Origin: Porphyromonas sp. oral taxon 275
GTDB taxonomy: Bacteria; Bacteroidota; Bacteroidia; Bacteroidales; Porphyromonadaceae
Direction: 5' to 3'
DNA length: 64,000 nucleotides
NCBI RefSeq assembly: GCF_018127745.1
Contig: NZ_CP072333.1
Coordinates: 2,046,001-2,110,000, forward strand
Shown here: piece after piece, positions 51,710 through 59,962 of the stretch
Layout: each line of letters opens with the position of its first letter
Numbering within the stretch: the stretch's first letter is position 1
Notes under the pieces: generated by a model
The model's input: only the letters and a program-made list of their open reading frames with translations
What the model was told of the DNA's origin: nothing
Database searches by the model: none
Position numbers and translations under genes: made by a program

Positions 51710-52252
51710 CTAGATAAAATCAAGCAATCTGATGGATTCTTTTTGAGATGTGAGCGTCAAGGCAAAAGAGTCTAATAGCTCTTCAAAACTTTCAGCTTCA
51801 ACACTAAACTCCTCAAACATAGGCTCGCGTCCATAGATGATCTTCCCCTTATTTGCTCCAAATATACCAATCGCAAGATAGGCGTATCCATTCCTAAGGG
51901 AATAGGCAAAGGGAAGATAACTATTCCAGAACTCTATCAGAAACGCCTTCTCGTCATCATCTCCATCTTCTTCTGCGGCTTGAATACTCAGCTTCTCGTA
52001 TTCATCCCAAGAGAAACCTGCATCATTGCTCTCAAGATAGTTTGAATAGGATAGAAACCACGAATCCTCGCCACTACTCAACAGCTCTTGAAAGCTATGG
52101 ATGAAAGCCTGAAAGCTCTGTGGCGTTGCTTTGATTAGATTGAGGGCTCGATTAGACGCTGAAGAAAGATCATCTCCTTGCTTTTCGGTCAAAGGTCTAA
52201 AAGACCATCCTTTTTGAAGGAGGAGTTCGATAAACCAACTATAGCTATTCAT
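51710..52252 (-). CDS. SUKH-like (SMI1/KNR4) immunity protein
   Basis: A 180-residue acidic protein. Near the C-terminus GYAYLAIGIFGANKGKIIYG, REPMFEEFSVEAESFEELLD is the SUKH/SMI1-KNR4 signature (a glycine-rich strand followed by an acidic turn and the final helix). SUKH proteins bind and block many nuclease and other toxins. It follows directly on the recombinase fragment. Confidence 0.6.
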   Translation of the reverse strand: MNSYSWFIELLLQKGWSFRPLTEKQGDDLSSASNRALNLIKATPQSFQAFIHSFQELLSSGEDSWFLSYSNYLESNDAGFSWDEYEKLSIQAAEEDGDDDEKAFLIEFWNSYLPFAYSLRNGYAYLAIGIFGANKGKIIYGREPMFEEFSVEAESFEELLDSFALTLTSQKESIRLLDFI

Positions 52253-52275
52253 TGCTTCTGATACGTCTTTAGTTC

Positions 52276-52707
52276 TTATAGCATCTGATCATTTGATAGG
52301 TATGGCGAGATGAGCTCGTCTATCACAAGCATCTCTCCATACCTATTAAGAATCGGCTTGACGTTTATATTTGTCTTCTTGACTACTACATACATGATAT
52401 AATCGTAACCAAAATGAATCTCTAGACCATCATTGACCAGCTTACCCCAACACTCATCTCTAAGGATAGCTTGTATTACAAAAGAAAGCCTTTCTAGACC
52501 GACGATTTCTCCTTCTCTCAAAGCAAAGGCATCATAATTCTCAAATTCCTTTATAGTAAAGAATTTAATGCCCATCTCCCGGGCAAGCTCTAACAACAAA
52601 TCTATATATAGACTTTCCACATGGAGATACTCCTCTTCGGATACCAGCTTCCCAATATCAAAGAAGCTATTCCATGCTGCTCCATTTCGAATACGTACTG
52701 AATACAT
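52276..52707 (-). CDS. Unknown island protein, probable immunity
   Basis: About 143 residues from the ATG at 52707 (MYSVRIRNGAAWNSFFDIGK). Contains LYIDLLLELAREMGIKFFTI and LEIHFGYDYIMYVVVKKTNI. No signal peptide. Not recognised; 23 bases from the SUKH-like gene, so probably co-transcribed with it. Confidence 0.5.
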   Translation of the reverse strand: MYSVRIRNGAAWNSFFDIGKLVSEEEYLHVESLYIDLLLELAREMGIKFFTIKEFENYDAFALREGEIVGLERLSFVIQAILRDECWGKLVNDGLEIHFGYDYIMYVVVKKTNINVKPILNRYGEMLVIDELISPYLSNDQML

Positions 52708-52754
52708 CACTAATCTCTTATACTGTTCAAGTTCCTATCGTCTATCCCTGGCCT

Positions 52755-52930
52755 AGTTCATTTAGGGCTCGATAGTTGGGAGCACCTCGGACTTTAGCTT
52801 CTCGTAGTAGGGGAACCAGTTCTTATATCTGTCTTCTGAGAAAACGAGATCACATTCCTACAGCTTTTCTCTTGGGATCCCTCCAAGGCCTAAGACCTTA
52901 TCCTTCATCGAGTAACAATAGATTCCTCAA
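52755..52930 (-). pseudogene. Unassigned gene remnant
   Basis: A frame with an internal stop reads DLVFSEDRYKNWFPYYEKLK then SEVLPTIEP. No other feature was recognised up to 53090. Confidence 0.35.
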
Positions 52931-53094
52931 GCAAGGCGAATGAGCGAGCCTTGGTGGTCCAACACTCCAAGGATTTCAAAACACTTCTGCCTTCCCTGCG
53001 GGATACAAAGTTCACAGAAGAGACTATGGCACCCCTTCCGTACTTTGACTCACCCTTAATAATCTGGCCATCAATACTCTCCATGCATATACAA

Positions 53095-53165
53095 GGGGAT
53101 GTCTGTCGCAAAACTACATGTTTTTCACGACAGAATAACCTTCGCTCCGTGGGTAGGTAGGGCAA
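53095..53165. repeat. Partial third copy of the 250-bp repeat
   Basis: AACTACATGTTTTTCACGAC and CGCTCCGTGGGTAGG resemble the central part of the repeats at 44684 and 50688; the palindrome is absent. Confidence 0.5.
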
Positions 53166-53398
53166 CCGCATCAAAGTGCAAGTATCTCGATCGAGCTCCC
53201 CCTGAGTATTACATAGCAACCAGAGGGCCTGTGCAAAACCATAGAGAATACAAAGCTATGACAATAGTCGTTTGAACTCCAACCTAATAGTAGCACGGGG
53301 TGCAAACCTATATTGGTTCGCACGTTGACCACCAATTGGAGATCTTGCTTCATAAAAAACGACACCGAGAGCTAGGCTTGGAGCCTATCTGCTTCTGC

Positions 53399-54697
53399 TT
53401 ACAATTGATTGAACTTACTCATGGCATTCGCCTTGATGTCGTCCGCAATATCGATGTAGGGTTTCATCGCCTTGTAGTCGCTGTGCCCTGTCCATTTCAT
53501 CACAACTTGAGGAGGAATGCCAAGGGCAAGAGCATTACAGATAAAGGTACGACGACCAGCATGCGTACCAAGCAGAGCATACTTGGGAGTCACCTCATCG
53601 ATACGCTCGTTCCCTTTGTAGTAGGTCTGGCGGATAGGCTCATTGATACCAGCAAGTTCGGCGAGCTCCTTGAGGTACTCATTCATCTTCTGGTTGGTGA
53701 TCACGGGGAGCGCCTTATCGTGCTCAAATACCACATCCTGATACTTCTCCAAGATAGCCTTACTGTGCTTATTGAGCTCGATAACCAGGCTATCAGAAGT
53801 CTTAATCGTAGTGACTTCGATATGATCCTCCTTGATGTCGCTTCTTCTAAGGTTGTAGACATCCGAATACCGCAGCCCTGTGAAGCACTGGAAGAGGAAG
53901 ACATCACGCACACGATCAAGCGACTGCTTAGCTGGAGGGATCTCGAACTCTCGGAGCTTCGTCAGCTCCTCCCAAGTCAAGAAGATGATCTTCTTCTGCG
54001 TATCCTTGAGCTTAGGTCTGAAGGTATCGTAAGCATTGTTGCTATGTATCCCTTGACCAAAACTCCAACGCAGGAACCACTTCAAGAAGCTGAGTTGCTT
54101 CCCGATCGTGCTATTGCGCATCTCTCGGACCTCTCGAAGGTAGCGCACATACTCCGTCAGCCCAGCCTCGTTGAAGAAGGAAAAGCTGAGCTCGGCTCGG
54201 AAGGATCTAAGATGATTCTTCACTGCAGCGAACTTCTCGTAGGTGGCGTGCGTCCAGTCGTTCTGTCGACCACAGACCCGAACAAACTCATCAAAGGCTT
54301 TGTAGAACTCTACCGAAGCATCGGGCTTATCGGAAGTCTGCTCCGCTTCTACGTCGTCAGACCTATGCCCGGCATTGAAGGCGCTCTTAACATCCGCAGG
54401 GCTTGGCATAACCTCGGCCACTTCAAAGCGCTTGAACACCTCTTGAAGCTCGGTATAGTATCCTAGGAGTGCAGCGTTGATCTCTGAAGCAGATTACTTA
54501 AGCTTGTTCGTGCATCCATTTTTTACTCGTTGCTTGTCTGCATCCCATTTAGACACATCGATACGATAGCCCGTTGTGAACTCTATTCGCTGGGAAGCAA
54601 AGTTCACACGCATGCGGATAGGGACGTTCTCCACGATCAGGATACCGTCCTTCTTACGGCTCTCCAGAGCAAAGATGATATTACGTTTGATATTCAT
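53399..54697 (-). pseudogene. Tyrosine recombinase of the island, interrupted by one stop codon
   Basis: A recombinase of about 432 codons read from the ATG at 54697. The N-terminal arm-binding domain (NIIFALESRKKDGILIVENV, IRMRVNFASQRIEFTTGYRI) runs to NGCTNKLK. A TAA at 54494-54496 then stands where CAA is expected, and the same frame continues SASEINAALLGYYTELQEV into the SAM-like and catalytic domains. Catalytic residues are intact: Arg in FTGLRYSDV, Lys in TIKTSD, HAGRR, and WTGHSDYKAMKPYIDI with the Tyr. It lies 160 bases from attR, as expected of the island's integrase. The stop probably blocks excision, unless it is suppressed or a GTG restart at 54439 is used. Confidence 0.85.
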
Positions 54698-54702
54698 AAC
54701 GC

Positions 54703-54739
54703 TTGGGTGTATGATTTACACACCCAAAGATACACCCAA
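54703..54739. repeat. TTGGGTGT/ACACCCAA repeats near attR
   Basis: One inverted and one direct copy of ACACCCAA (54703-54710, 54720-54727, 54732-54739) lie between the recombinase start and attR. They may be arm-type binding sites or part of the recombinase promoter. Confidence 0.4.
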
Positions 54740-54857
54740 ATATGGATACGGCAAGGGAGATCCCATGATACTCCGCTTTACCCAGAGCCGGAGGATAACA
54801 ACTGATATGCAACACATTGAATACCTTAGATCATTCATGAGGGTTCAAGAGGAAGAG

Positions 54858-54872
54858 CCGCTCTCTCCGCAA
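54858..54872 (+). repeat. attR-type direct repeat
   Basis: CCGCTCTCTCCGCAA, identical to the tRNA-Ser 3' end at 34393-34407. The bases after it would originally have followed tRNA-Ser. Confidence 0.85.
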
Positions 54873-54927
54873 AGAGGCTTCAAAGTGACTGCAAAATGGT
54901 CGTCACAGAAGCTTTCAAAACAAGAGT

Positions 54928-54964
54928 AAATCGTTGTAGGACATGGTCTTACAACGATTTTTCT
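54928..54964 (+). terminator. Hairpin before the integrase region
   Basis: AAATCGTTGTA (54928-54938) pairs with TACAACGATTT (54950-54960), followed by TTC. Confidence 0.55.
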
Positions 54965-55030
54965 TTGTATGCAGTCCATAGACCTGACGGCTTACCCCTA
55001 GGGTCTAATCGTCATCAATCGGTCAAATTC

Positions 55031-55079
55031 TGCTACAGAAACTGCTACACAAATCGAAGCGTAGCAATTAGTGTAGCAG
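55031..55079. repeat. Cluster of TGCTACA/TGTAGCA half-sites
   Basis: TGCTACAG (55031), CTGCTACAC (55042-55050), CGTAGCA (about 55061) and GTGTAGCAG (55071-55079) form inverted pairs upstream of the integrase gene. The same word recurs as the palindrome GTAGCACGTGCTAC at 55149-55162. Confidence 0.6.
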
Positions 55080-55141
55080 TGACGGCTAAATGAAGGGCTA
55101 ATTGAAGGCCGCAACATACTCTCATTCAATGTATAAGTAAG

Positions 55142-55162
55142 TAACTTTGTAGCACGTGCTAC
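55142..55162 (+). promoter_or_regulatory. Integrase promoter with overlapping palindrome
   Basis: TAACTTTG at 55142-55149 fits the -7 consensus. The perfect palindrome GTAGCACGTGCTAC covers the likely transcription start, which would suit an operator. The ATG is at 55181. Confidence 0.55.
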
Positions 55163-55180
55163 ACTAAGGAATGATGCATT

Positions 55181-56407
55181 ATGAGACAATCGTTCAGGGT
55201 GTCCTTCTACCTACGCTCCAACTACGAGAATAAAGAAGGCAAGTCGCCCGTCATGCTACGGATCTTCCTCGCAGGAGCGATGAGCAATCTTGGCTCCACG
55301 AAGATCTTCGTAGACAAGGCACAGTGGAATAGCAGAACCAGCCGGCAGAAGGGACGCTCCTCCGAAGCCCTCGCTGTCAATGCTAACCTAGATGCCATCT
55401 CTGCTAGTCTCCACTCCCTCTACCACAAGTACCAAGACGACCAAACGATCTCGCTGGACAAGCTTCGCTCCGCCTACCTCGGGCAGATCCAGGAGTTCAG
55501 CACCTCTCTCCCTGTCTTTGACAAGTTCATCGATGACATCCGTCAGCGCGTGGGGCACACCATCAGCAAGGAGAGCTTGCAGAAGTACAGCGTCTTGCGT
55601 AGGCACTTCTTCGAGTTTCTAGTACACAGGTATAAGCGTAAGGACATCGGACTGATGGAGTTCACACCTGCCATCATCCAAGACTTCGAGCTATACCTTA
55701 CGACAGTGGCTCTGTGTGCCTACAACACTGCGGTCAAGAAGATGAAGACCTTGAAGACCGTCACGATCTATGCCCTCAAGCGGGGCTATCTCCTCCAAGA
55801 TCCCTTTCGTGATCACCACTTCCACCTCGCCCCAGTGGATAGAGGCTTCCTTACCGACGAAGAGATCCTGAGGATAGCCAATAAGGAGTTGACCATCCCT
55901 CGCCTTGAACTCGTCCGTGACCTCTTCCTCTTCTCCTGCTTCACAGGACTTGCCTACATTGATGTGGCCAACCTGCGGCGGGAGCACCTGGTCACCCTGG
56001 ATGGGAAGGCTTGGATCATGACACGACGGAAGAAGACAAGCGTAGAGAGTAACATCCTCCTTCTAGACATCCCCAAGGCCATCATCGAGAAGTATAGCTC
56101 GAGTACGACTTCCAAGGACGGGAAGCTCTTTCCTATCCTCTCCAACCAGAAGATGAATGCCTACCTCAAGGAGATCGCTGACGTGTGTGGCGTACAGAAG
56201 CGGCTCACCTTCCATCTGGCTCGTCATACCTTTGCGACGATGTCGCTCAGCAAAGGCGTACCGATGGAGAGCGTCTCCAAGATGCTGGGGCATACCAACA
56301 TCAAGACCACACAGATCTATGCCCGCATCACCAGCAAGAAGATCGAGCACGATATGGAGCAGCTAGCTGGTAAACTCGATAAGTTCAACGAAGCCATGGG
56401 CCTCTAA
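55181..56407 (+). CDS. IntDOT-type tyrosine recombinase (CTn integrase)
   Basis: A 408-residue integrase. N-terminal arm-binding domain with FRVSFYLRSNYENKEGKSPV and the LGSTKIFVDKAQWN segment; SAM-like core-binding domain about 115-215; catalytic domain about 225-400. HLARHTFATM gives the HxxR, LGHTNIKTTQIYARIT the His and Tyr, and the Lys lies in RRKKTSVES. At the first catalytic Arg the sequence reads CFTGLAYIDV, so Ala stands in place of Arg. IntDOT also lacks this Arg, which supports assignment to that group. Full length and apparently intact. It heads the conjugative-transposon segment. Confidence 0.9.
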   Translation: MRQSFRVSFYLRSNYENKEGKSPVMLRIFLAGAMSNLGSTKIFVDKAQWNSRTSRQKGRSSEALAVNANLDAISASLHSLYHKYQDDQTISLDKLRSAYLGQIQEFSTSLPVFDKFIDDIRQRVGHTISKESLQKYSVLRRHFFEFLVHRYKRKDIGLMEFTPAIIQDFELYLTTVALCAYNTAVKKMKTLKTVTIYALKRGYLLQDPFRDHHFHLAPVDRGFLTDEEILRIANKELTIPRLELVRDLFLFSCFTGLAYIDVANLRREHLVTLDGKAWIMTRRKKTSVESNILLLDIPKAIIEKYSSSTTSKDGKLFPILSNQKMNAYLKEIADVCGVQKRLTFHLARHTFATMSLSKGVPMESVSKMLGHTNIKTTQIYARITSKKIEHDMEQLAGKLDKFNEAMGL

Positions 56408-56439
56408 GCCTATACTCTCCCCTTAATACAAGCCCTATT

Positions 56440-56916
56440 ATGAACCAGACTAAGAAAGAGCTTTCCTACTTCCGACTCAAGCTGGAAGGCTACCTCAGAG
56501 ACCATCATCCCGAGCTAGTGGCCAACAGCGCCTTCATCGGAGCTCGTGCAGACCTAGCCCTCTCCACCTACTGCGATAGCGTAGCCCAGGGCTTCTCGCA
56601 CCTCGAGGCAGAGGCAATGGCTAGCGAAGTCCTCTACCAGGGACTCCATTTCTCCAAGTATGACACCCTCGTCTCCATCCTAATGGAGGAGTTCTCCGAA
56701 GAGCTTCCCGAGCCCCTCCCTCGTAGACTCGCCCCCATCCTCCTGGGCAACAAGTCTATCCAAGCGGTCTTCTCCAAATACGAGCTCCATGACGACTTCG
56801 ACGGCAGTCCTGAGTACGAGCTACTCTACACCGAGCTGACGGGTACCATCGTCCTGCTCATCGAGGAGAACCACTTGCCCATCGTGGACAAGGCTGAGAT
56901 ATTCGTTCAAGAGTAA
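56440..56916 (+). CDS. DUF1896-family protein
   Basis: A 158-residue protein of the DUF1896 family found in Bacteroidales conjugative transposons (ELSYFRLKLEGYLRDHHPEL, ARADLALSTYCDSVAQGFSH, LEAEAMASEVLYQGLHFSKY). Function unknown. It starts 32 bases after the integrase gene and is probably co-transcribed with it. Confidence 0.8.
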   Translation: MNQTKKELSYFRLKLEGYLRDHHPELVANSAFIGARADLALSTYCDSVAQGFSHLEAEAMASEVLYQGLHFSKYDTLVSILMEEFSEELPEPLPRRLAPILLGNKSIQAVFSKYELHDDFDGSPEYELLYTELTGTIVLLIEENHLPIVDKAEIFVQE

Positions 56917-57039
56917 GATTCCACTGGGGACACTCGAGTATCAAGAGCCAAGATATACGCCCCGCTCCACACGTCAAGGGGCAAGAGCCCTTGCCCTTTG
57001 TGTCCCGGAGCATCTTGTCCCTACTCTTGAATCTCTAGC

Positions 57040-57387
57040 ATGTCCCCAGTTATGAATACTCAAGCAATGAATCACGATCCACACAGCCCTATCTTCATCA
57101 GGGGTAAGGTCACTCCCGAGAAGCAGGCGAAGGCGCCAGCTCCTCCCACTCGCTCCATCGACTGGCGACGTATCATTGAGCTAGCTCTTATCCTAGCACT
57201 CGTGGTAGCTACTGTCTACTTCGTCTCGAGGCTAGTCACTACGCAAGTCGTACAGATCATGAGCGTCATCGTGGGCTTCCTCCTGCTACGCTTCGTCGTA
57301 CAAACCGTCCTACAGGTCACCTTCACCATCCTTGGCTTCCTCTTCTGGCTAGCCATCTTCGTGGCGATCCTGATCTGCATCCTTTAA
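57040..57387 (+). CDS. Small membrane protein of the conjugative transposon
   Basis: 115 residues; an ATG at 57052 is an equally good start. A Pro-rich, charged N-terminus (EKQAKAPAPPTRSIDWRR) is followed by one transmembrane helix (LALILALVVATVYFVSRLV) and a long hydrophobic hairpin (MSVIVGFLLLRFVVQTVL, ILGFLFWLAIFVAILICIL). Not recognised. The terminator at 57415-57447 ends the unit. Confidence 0.6.
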   Translation: MSPVMNTQAMNHDPHSPIFIRGKVTPEKQAKAPAPPTRSIDWRRIIELALILALVVATVYFVSRLVTTQVVQIMSVIVGFLLLRFVVQTVLQVTFTILGFLFWLAIFVAILICIL

Positions 57388-57414
57388 CAAGGATGATTCC
57401 TCATACTCTTGACG

Positions 57415-57447
57415 GGTGGCTGGCTCTTAGGAGCTAGCCACCTTTTT
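57415..57447 (+). terminator. Terminator of the integrase unit
   Basis: GGTGGCTGGCTC (57415-57426) pairs with GAGCTAGCCACC (57431-57442, one G-T pair) and T5 follows. Confidence 0.8.
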
Positions 57448-57499
57448 ACTTTCGACTTATAGGCTTTGCACTTCTGCTTCTCATCCAGCCGCTCCACTT

Positions 57500-57725
57500 G
57501 ATGCGTAAGCGACGGATGCTGTTTCTTTTCCCTCGCAAAGGTAGGACGGGGCTGGGGCTACCCCAAGGTCGGTGCCTGCGGTTGGCAGGGAAAATCTCCA
57601 CACTTCCGCCTCAAGGGCTCCAGGTAGTATTTTCCCCCAAACCTTGTGTCCACCATCGCCCCGCTACCTCTGTCTTGCTCGAAAAAGGAATCAGCATACT
57701 CCGATCGTTGGACGCATAAAAAAAT
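57500..57725. other. Non-coding leader block before the PcfK/PcfJ region
   Basis: About 220 bases without a convincing gene. It includes CAAAGGTA (57537-57544, TACCTTTG on the minus strand) and a run rich in C and T. From memory, similar blocks recur at this place in Bacteroidales conjugative transposons, which suggests a structured leader or a small RNA; this was not checked. Confidence 0.35.
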
Positions 57726-57731
57726 GTCACT

Positions 57732-58163
57732 ATGGATAAGCAGAACGTAAATACCACACCTTCGATGAAAGGAAAAGGAGATAGCTCCCCCTCTCATTAC
57801 CGCATAAGTTCGGGGCTTGAGGAGTGTGCGTGTGCCGTGGCGACTAAGTTCGTGAAGTGGGAGGTGCAACCCTTGGAAACCCTCTGTGCCTGTGAAGCCT
57901 ACCTCCTGCGTGTGAAGCTCAATCGTGGCGAAGCGATGAGCCGTGAGGAAAAGGATTGGCTATGTGAAGCCGTGAACAGCAACACCTACTTCCGCACCGC
58001 CGTCCCCGTGATGGGCTACCGCTTTGACTTCTTCGATGTGCTGAAAAAGTACTTGGTCAAGCAATACGGACAATGGGCAGAATACTATTCCCCCGACCGA
58101 ACCAGCCTACGAAAGCACCTCTACGGACGTATCAACCAGATTGTAGAAATCCCTAAATACTAA
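57732..58163 (+). CDS. Conserved conjugative-transposon protein of unknown function
   Basis: A 143-residue protein (SGLEECACAVATKFVKWEVQ, PLETLCACEAYLLRVKLNRG, MGYRFDFFDVLKKYLVKQYG). No signal peptide. It lies five bases before the PcfK-like gene, so it belongs to that operon. Role unknown. Confidence 0.65.
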   Translation: MDKQNVNTTPSMKGKGDSSPSHYRISSGLEECACAVATKFVKWEVQPLETLCACEAYLLRVKLNRGEAMSREEKDWLCEAVNSNTYFRTAVPVMGYRFDFFDVLKKYLVKQYGQWAEYYSPDRTSLRKHLYGRINQIVEIPKY

Positions 58164-58168
58164 CGACA

Positions 58169-58591
58169 ATGAGCGGAACAGAACAATTCACCCGTACCAT
58201 ATCTGAGTACCTCAACCTACGAGCTGCTACAGACCCGCTATTCGCCCCTAAGCTTAAGAAGCCCCACAAGAACATCGAGGACTGCATCACCTATATCTTA
58301 AAGCAGGTACAACAGAGTGGTTGCAACGGCTTTGAGGACGATGAGATCTACTCCATGGCAGTACACTACTATGATGAGGACGATCTAGAAGTAGGTAGCC
58401 CTATCGCCTGCCATGTGGTCGTCAATCATACCCTAGTCCTTACCGAGGAAGAGAAAGCCGAAGCCCGCAAGCAGGCGATACAGCAGTATCAAGCCCAGGA
58501 GCTACGCAGGTTGCAAGAGCCGAAGCGAGTGAAAGCGAAGGCAAGCACCGAGAGCGAGCAAGCACGCCAAGCCTCTCTATTTGATATGTAG
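58169..58591 (+). CDS. PcfK-like protein
   Basis: A 140-residue protein of the PcfK-like family (NIEDCITYILKQVQQSGCNG, FEDDEIYSMAVHYYDEDDLE, ACHVVVNHTLVLTEEEKAEA) with a charged helical C-terminus. Such genes are standard in Bacteroidales conjugative transposons next to PcfJ; their biochemical role is unknown. Confidence 0.8.
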   Translation: MSGTEQFTRTISEYLNLRAATDPLFAPKLKKPHKNIEDCITYILKQVQQSGCNGFEDDEIYSMAVHYYDEDDLEVGSPIACHVVVNHTLVLTEEEKAEARKQAIQQYQAQELRRLQEPKRVKAKASTESEQARQASLFDM

Positions 58592-58594
58592 CCT

Positions 58595-59860
58595 ATGAAA
58601 CCGAGAAACAAGTTTGAGCGAGCCATCCTAGCACAAAGCAGGTACCTCCGCCCCATAACGAAGGCACAGACGCAGTGGGCATTCCGTGAGTGCATTGACC
58701 ACTTTGCCTACCGCCTCCCCAAGGGCAACACTACTTGTATGGATTGTGGGCATTCGTGGCAAATAATTGAGCCTATCGAGCGTTGCACCTGCCCCCAGTG
58801 TGGGGCAGACTTAGAGGTCACAACGACAAGGGCGAGGAAGTTAAAGCAACGGCAGTATTTCACAGTGCTGACCACTTCGGGAGGGTATCAAGTCTTGCGT
58901 ATGTTCTTGCTTATTGCGGGTATGGAGAAAGGCTACCAAGCCAGCTCCTCCATCATGGAGATTGGTCAGTACTGGTGGAATGAACGTGGCAGGCAGTCTA
59001 TTGTCGCCGTACAGCGAACGATGGGACATTATATAGATAGCTTTGCCTACTATTCACCCATGGCTATTCGTCGGGACAACGAAGCCTATCGCTTCGTCGC
59101 TCGTTGTCCCTTATGTCCTAAGGTTAAGCTAAGCGATACCCTAAAGAGAAATGGTTTCGATGGTAAGTGCTATGGCATTGCTCCTACGAGCCTTATCCCT
59201 GCCCTCCTCACAGACAGCCGAGCCGAGACCCTACTGAAAGCTGGACACACCGAGCATCTACGCTACTTCCTCAGCCGAGCAAGAACGATAGATGAGTATT
59301 GGCCAGCCTATAAAATCACACTTCGCAGGGGCTACGATATCACGGACATTGCCCTTTGGTGCGATTATGTGGATATGCTCCGTAGATTAGGTAAGGACAC
59401 GCACAACGCCCTCTACGTTTGCCCCGAGGACTTGCAAGTAGCCCACGACGAGGTACACCGAAAGTTGCGGGCCCGGCAAGAGCGAGAACAAGAGGAGCAC
59501 AAACGACAGAAGGCGCAGGAGGATGAAGCACGATTCCAAAAACTCAAAGCGCCATTCTTTGGTATCACCTTCACTGATGGTACCATCCAAATCCGAGTGC
59601 TGGAGAGCGTGCAGGAGTATATCGAGGAAGGACAAGCTCTACACCATTGCGTATTCACTAATGAGTATCACCTCAAGGAGAAGAGCCTTATCTTATCGGC
59701 TCGCATTGAGGGCAAGCAGGTAGAAACCATTGAGGTATCGCTTGAAACGATGCAGGTCATCCAATGTCGTGGCTTAATGAATCAAAACACCGAGTACCAC
59801 GAGCGCATCATCGAGCTCGTGCATCAGAACATAAAACAGATACAAAGTCGTGTAGCCTAA
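58595..59860 (+). CDS. PcfJ-domain protein
   Basis: A 421-residue PcfJ-like protein. A zinc-ribbon-like Cys set (TTCMDCGHSW, RCTCPQCGADL) lies near 48-80, and a second CPLC near 175. The PcfJ domain lies near the C-terminus (EGQALHHCVFTNEYHLKEKS, QVETIEVSLETMQVIQCRG). It follows the PcfK-like gene by three bases. The role in conjugation is unproven. The operon ends at the hairpin 59885-59913. Confidence 0.85.
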   Translation: MKPRNKFERAILAQSRYLRPITKAQTQWAFRECIDHFAYRLPKGNTTCMDCGHSWQIIEPIERCTCPQCGADLEVTTTRARKLKQRQYFTVLTTSGGYQVLRMFLLIAGMEKGYQASSSIMEIGQYWWNERGRQSIVAVQRTMGHYIDSFAYYSPMAIRRDNEAYRFVARCPLCPKVKLSDTLKRNGFDGKCYGIAPTSLIPALLTDSRAETLLKAGHTEHLRYFLSRARTIDEYWPAYKITLRRGYDITDIALWCDYVDMLRRLGKDTHNALYVCPEDLQVAHDEVHRKLRARQEREQEEHKRQKAQEDEARFQKLKAPFFGITFTDGTIQIRVLESVQEYIEEGQALHHCVFTNEYHLKEKSLILSARIEGKQVETIEVSLETMQVIQCRGLMNQNTEYHERIIELVHQNIKQIQSRVA

Positions 59861-59884
59861 GCCATAGCCCCTAAAAACAAAAGC

Positions 59885-59923
59885 CCCGAAACGATTTAGT
59901 AAATCGTTTCGGGACTTCTTTTC
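59885..59923. terminator. Bidirectional terminator
   Basis: CCCGAAACGATTT (59885-59897) and AAATCGTTTCGGG (59901-59913) are perfect arms around AGT, with T-rich sequence on one side and A-rich on the other, between convergent genes. Confidence 0.8.
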
Positions 59924-59962
59924 TTTGTCTTTGAGGAGAGCAGGCGACCAGAAGAAATGCAG

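Larger units (their letters stand above)
34393..54872. mobile_element. tRNA-Ser-integrated island carrying a toxin-immunity array
   Basis: About 20.5 kb bounded by 15-base direct repeats (34393-34407 inside tRNA-Ser; 54858-54872). A tyrosine recombinase gene lies at the right end, reading inward. The left end holds DUF3853, an iteron-like cluster, a Toprim primase and mobA on the plus strand. The rest is an AT-rich minus-strand array of Rhs fragments and immunity-type genes. AT content and codon use differ sharply from the backbone. No intact relaxase or transfer genes are inside, so it is at best mobilisable. Confidence 0.85.

Noticed and set aside
52905-53219. Minus-strand frame with SIDGQIIKGESKYGRG, considered as an ISAs1-type transposase remnant
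   Set aside because: The resemblance is limited to a few residues and part of it lies in the partial 250-bp repeat.
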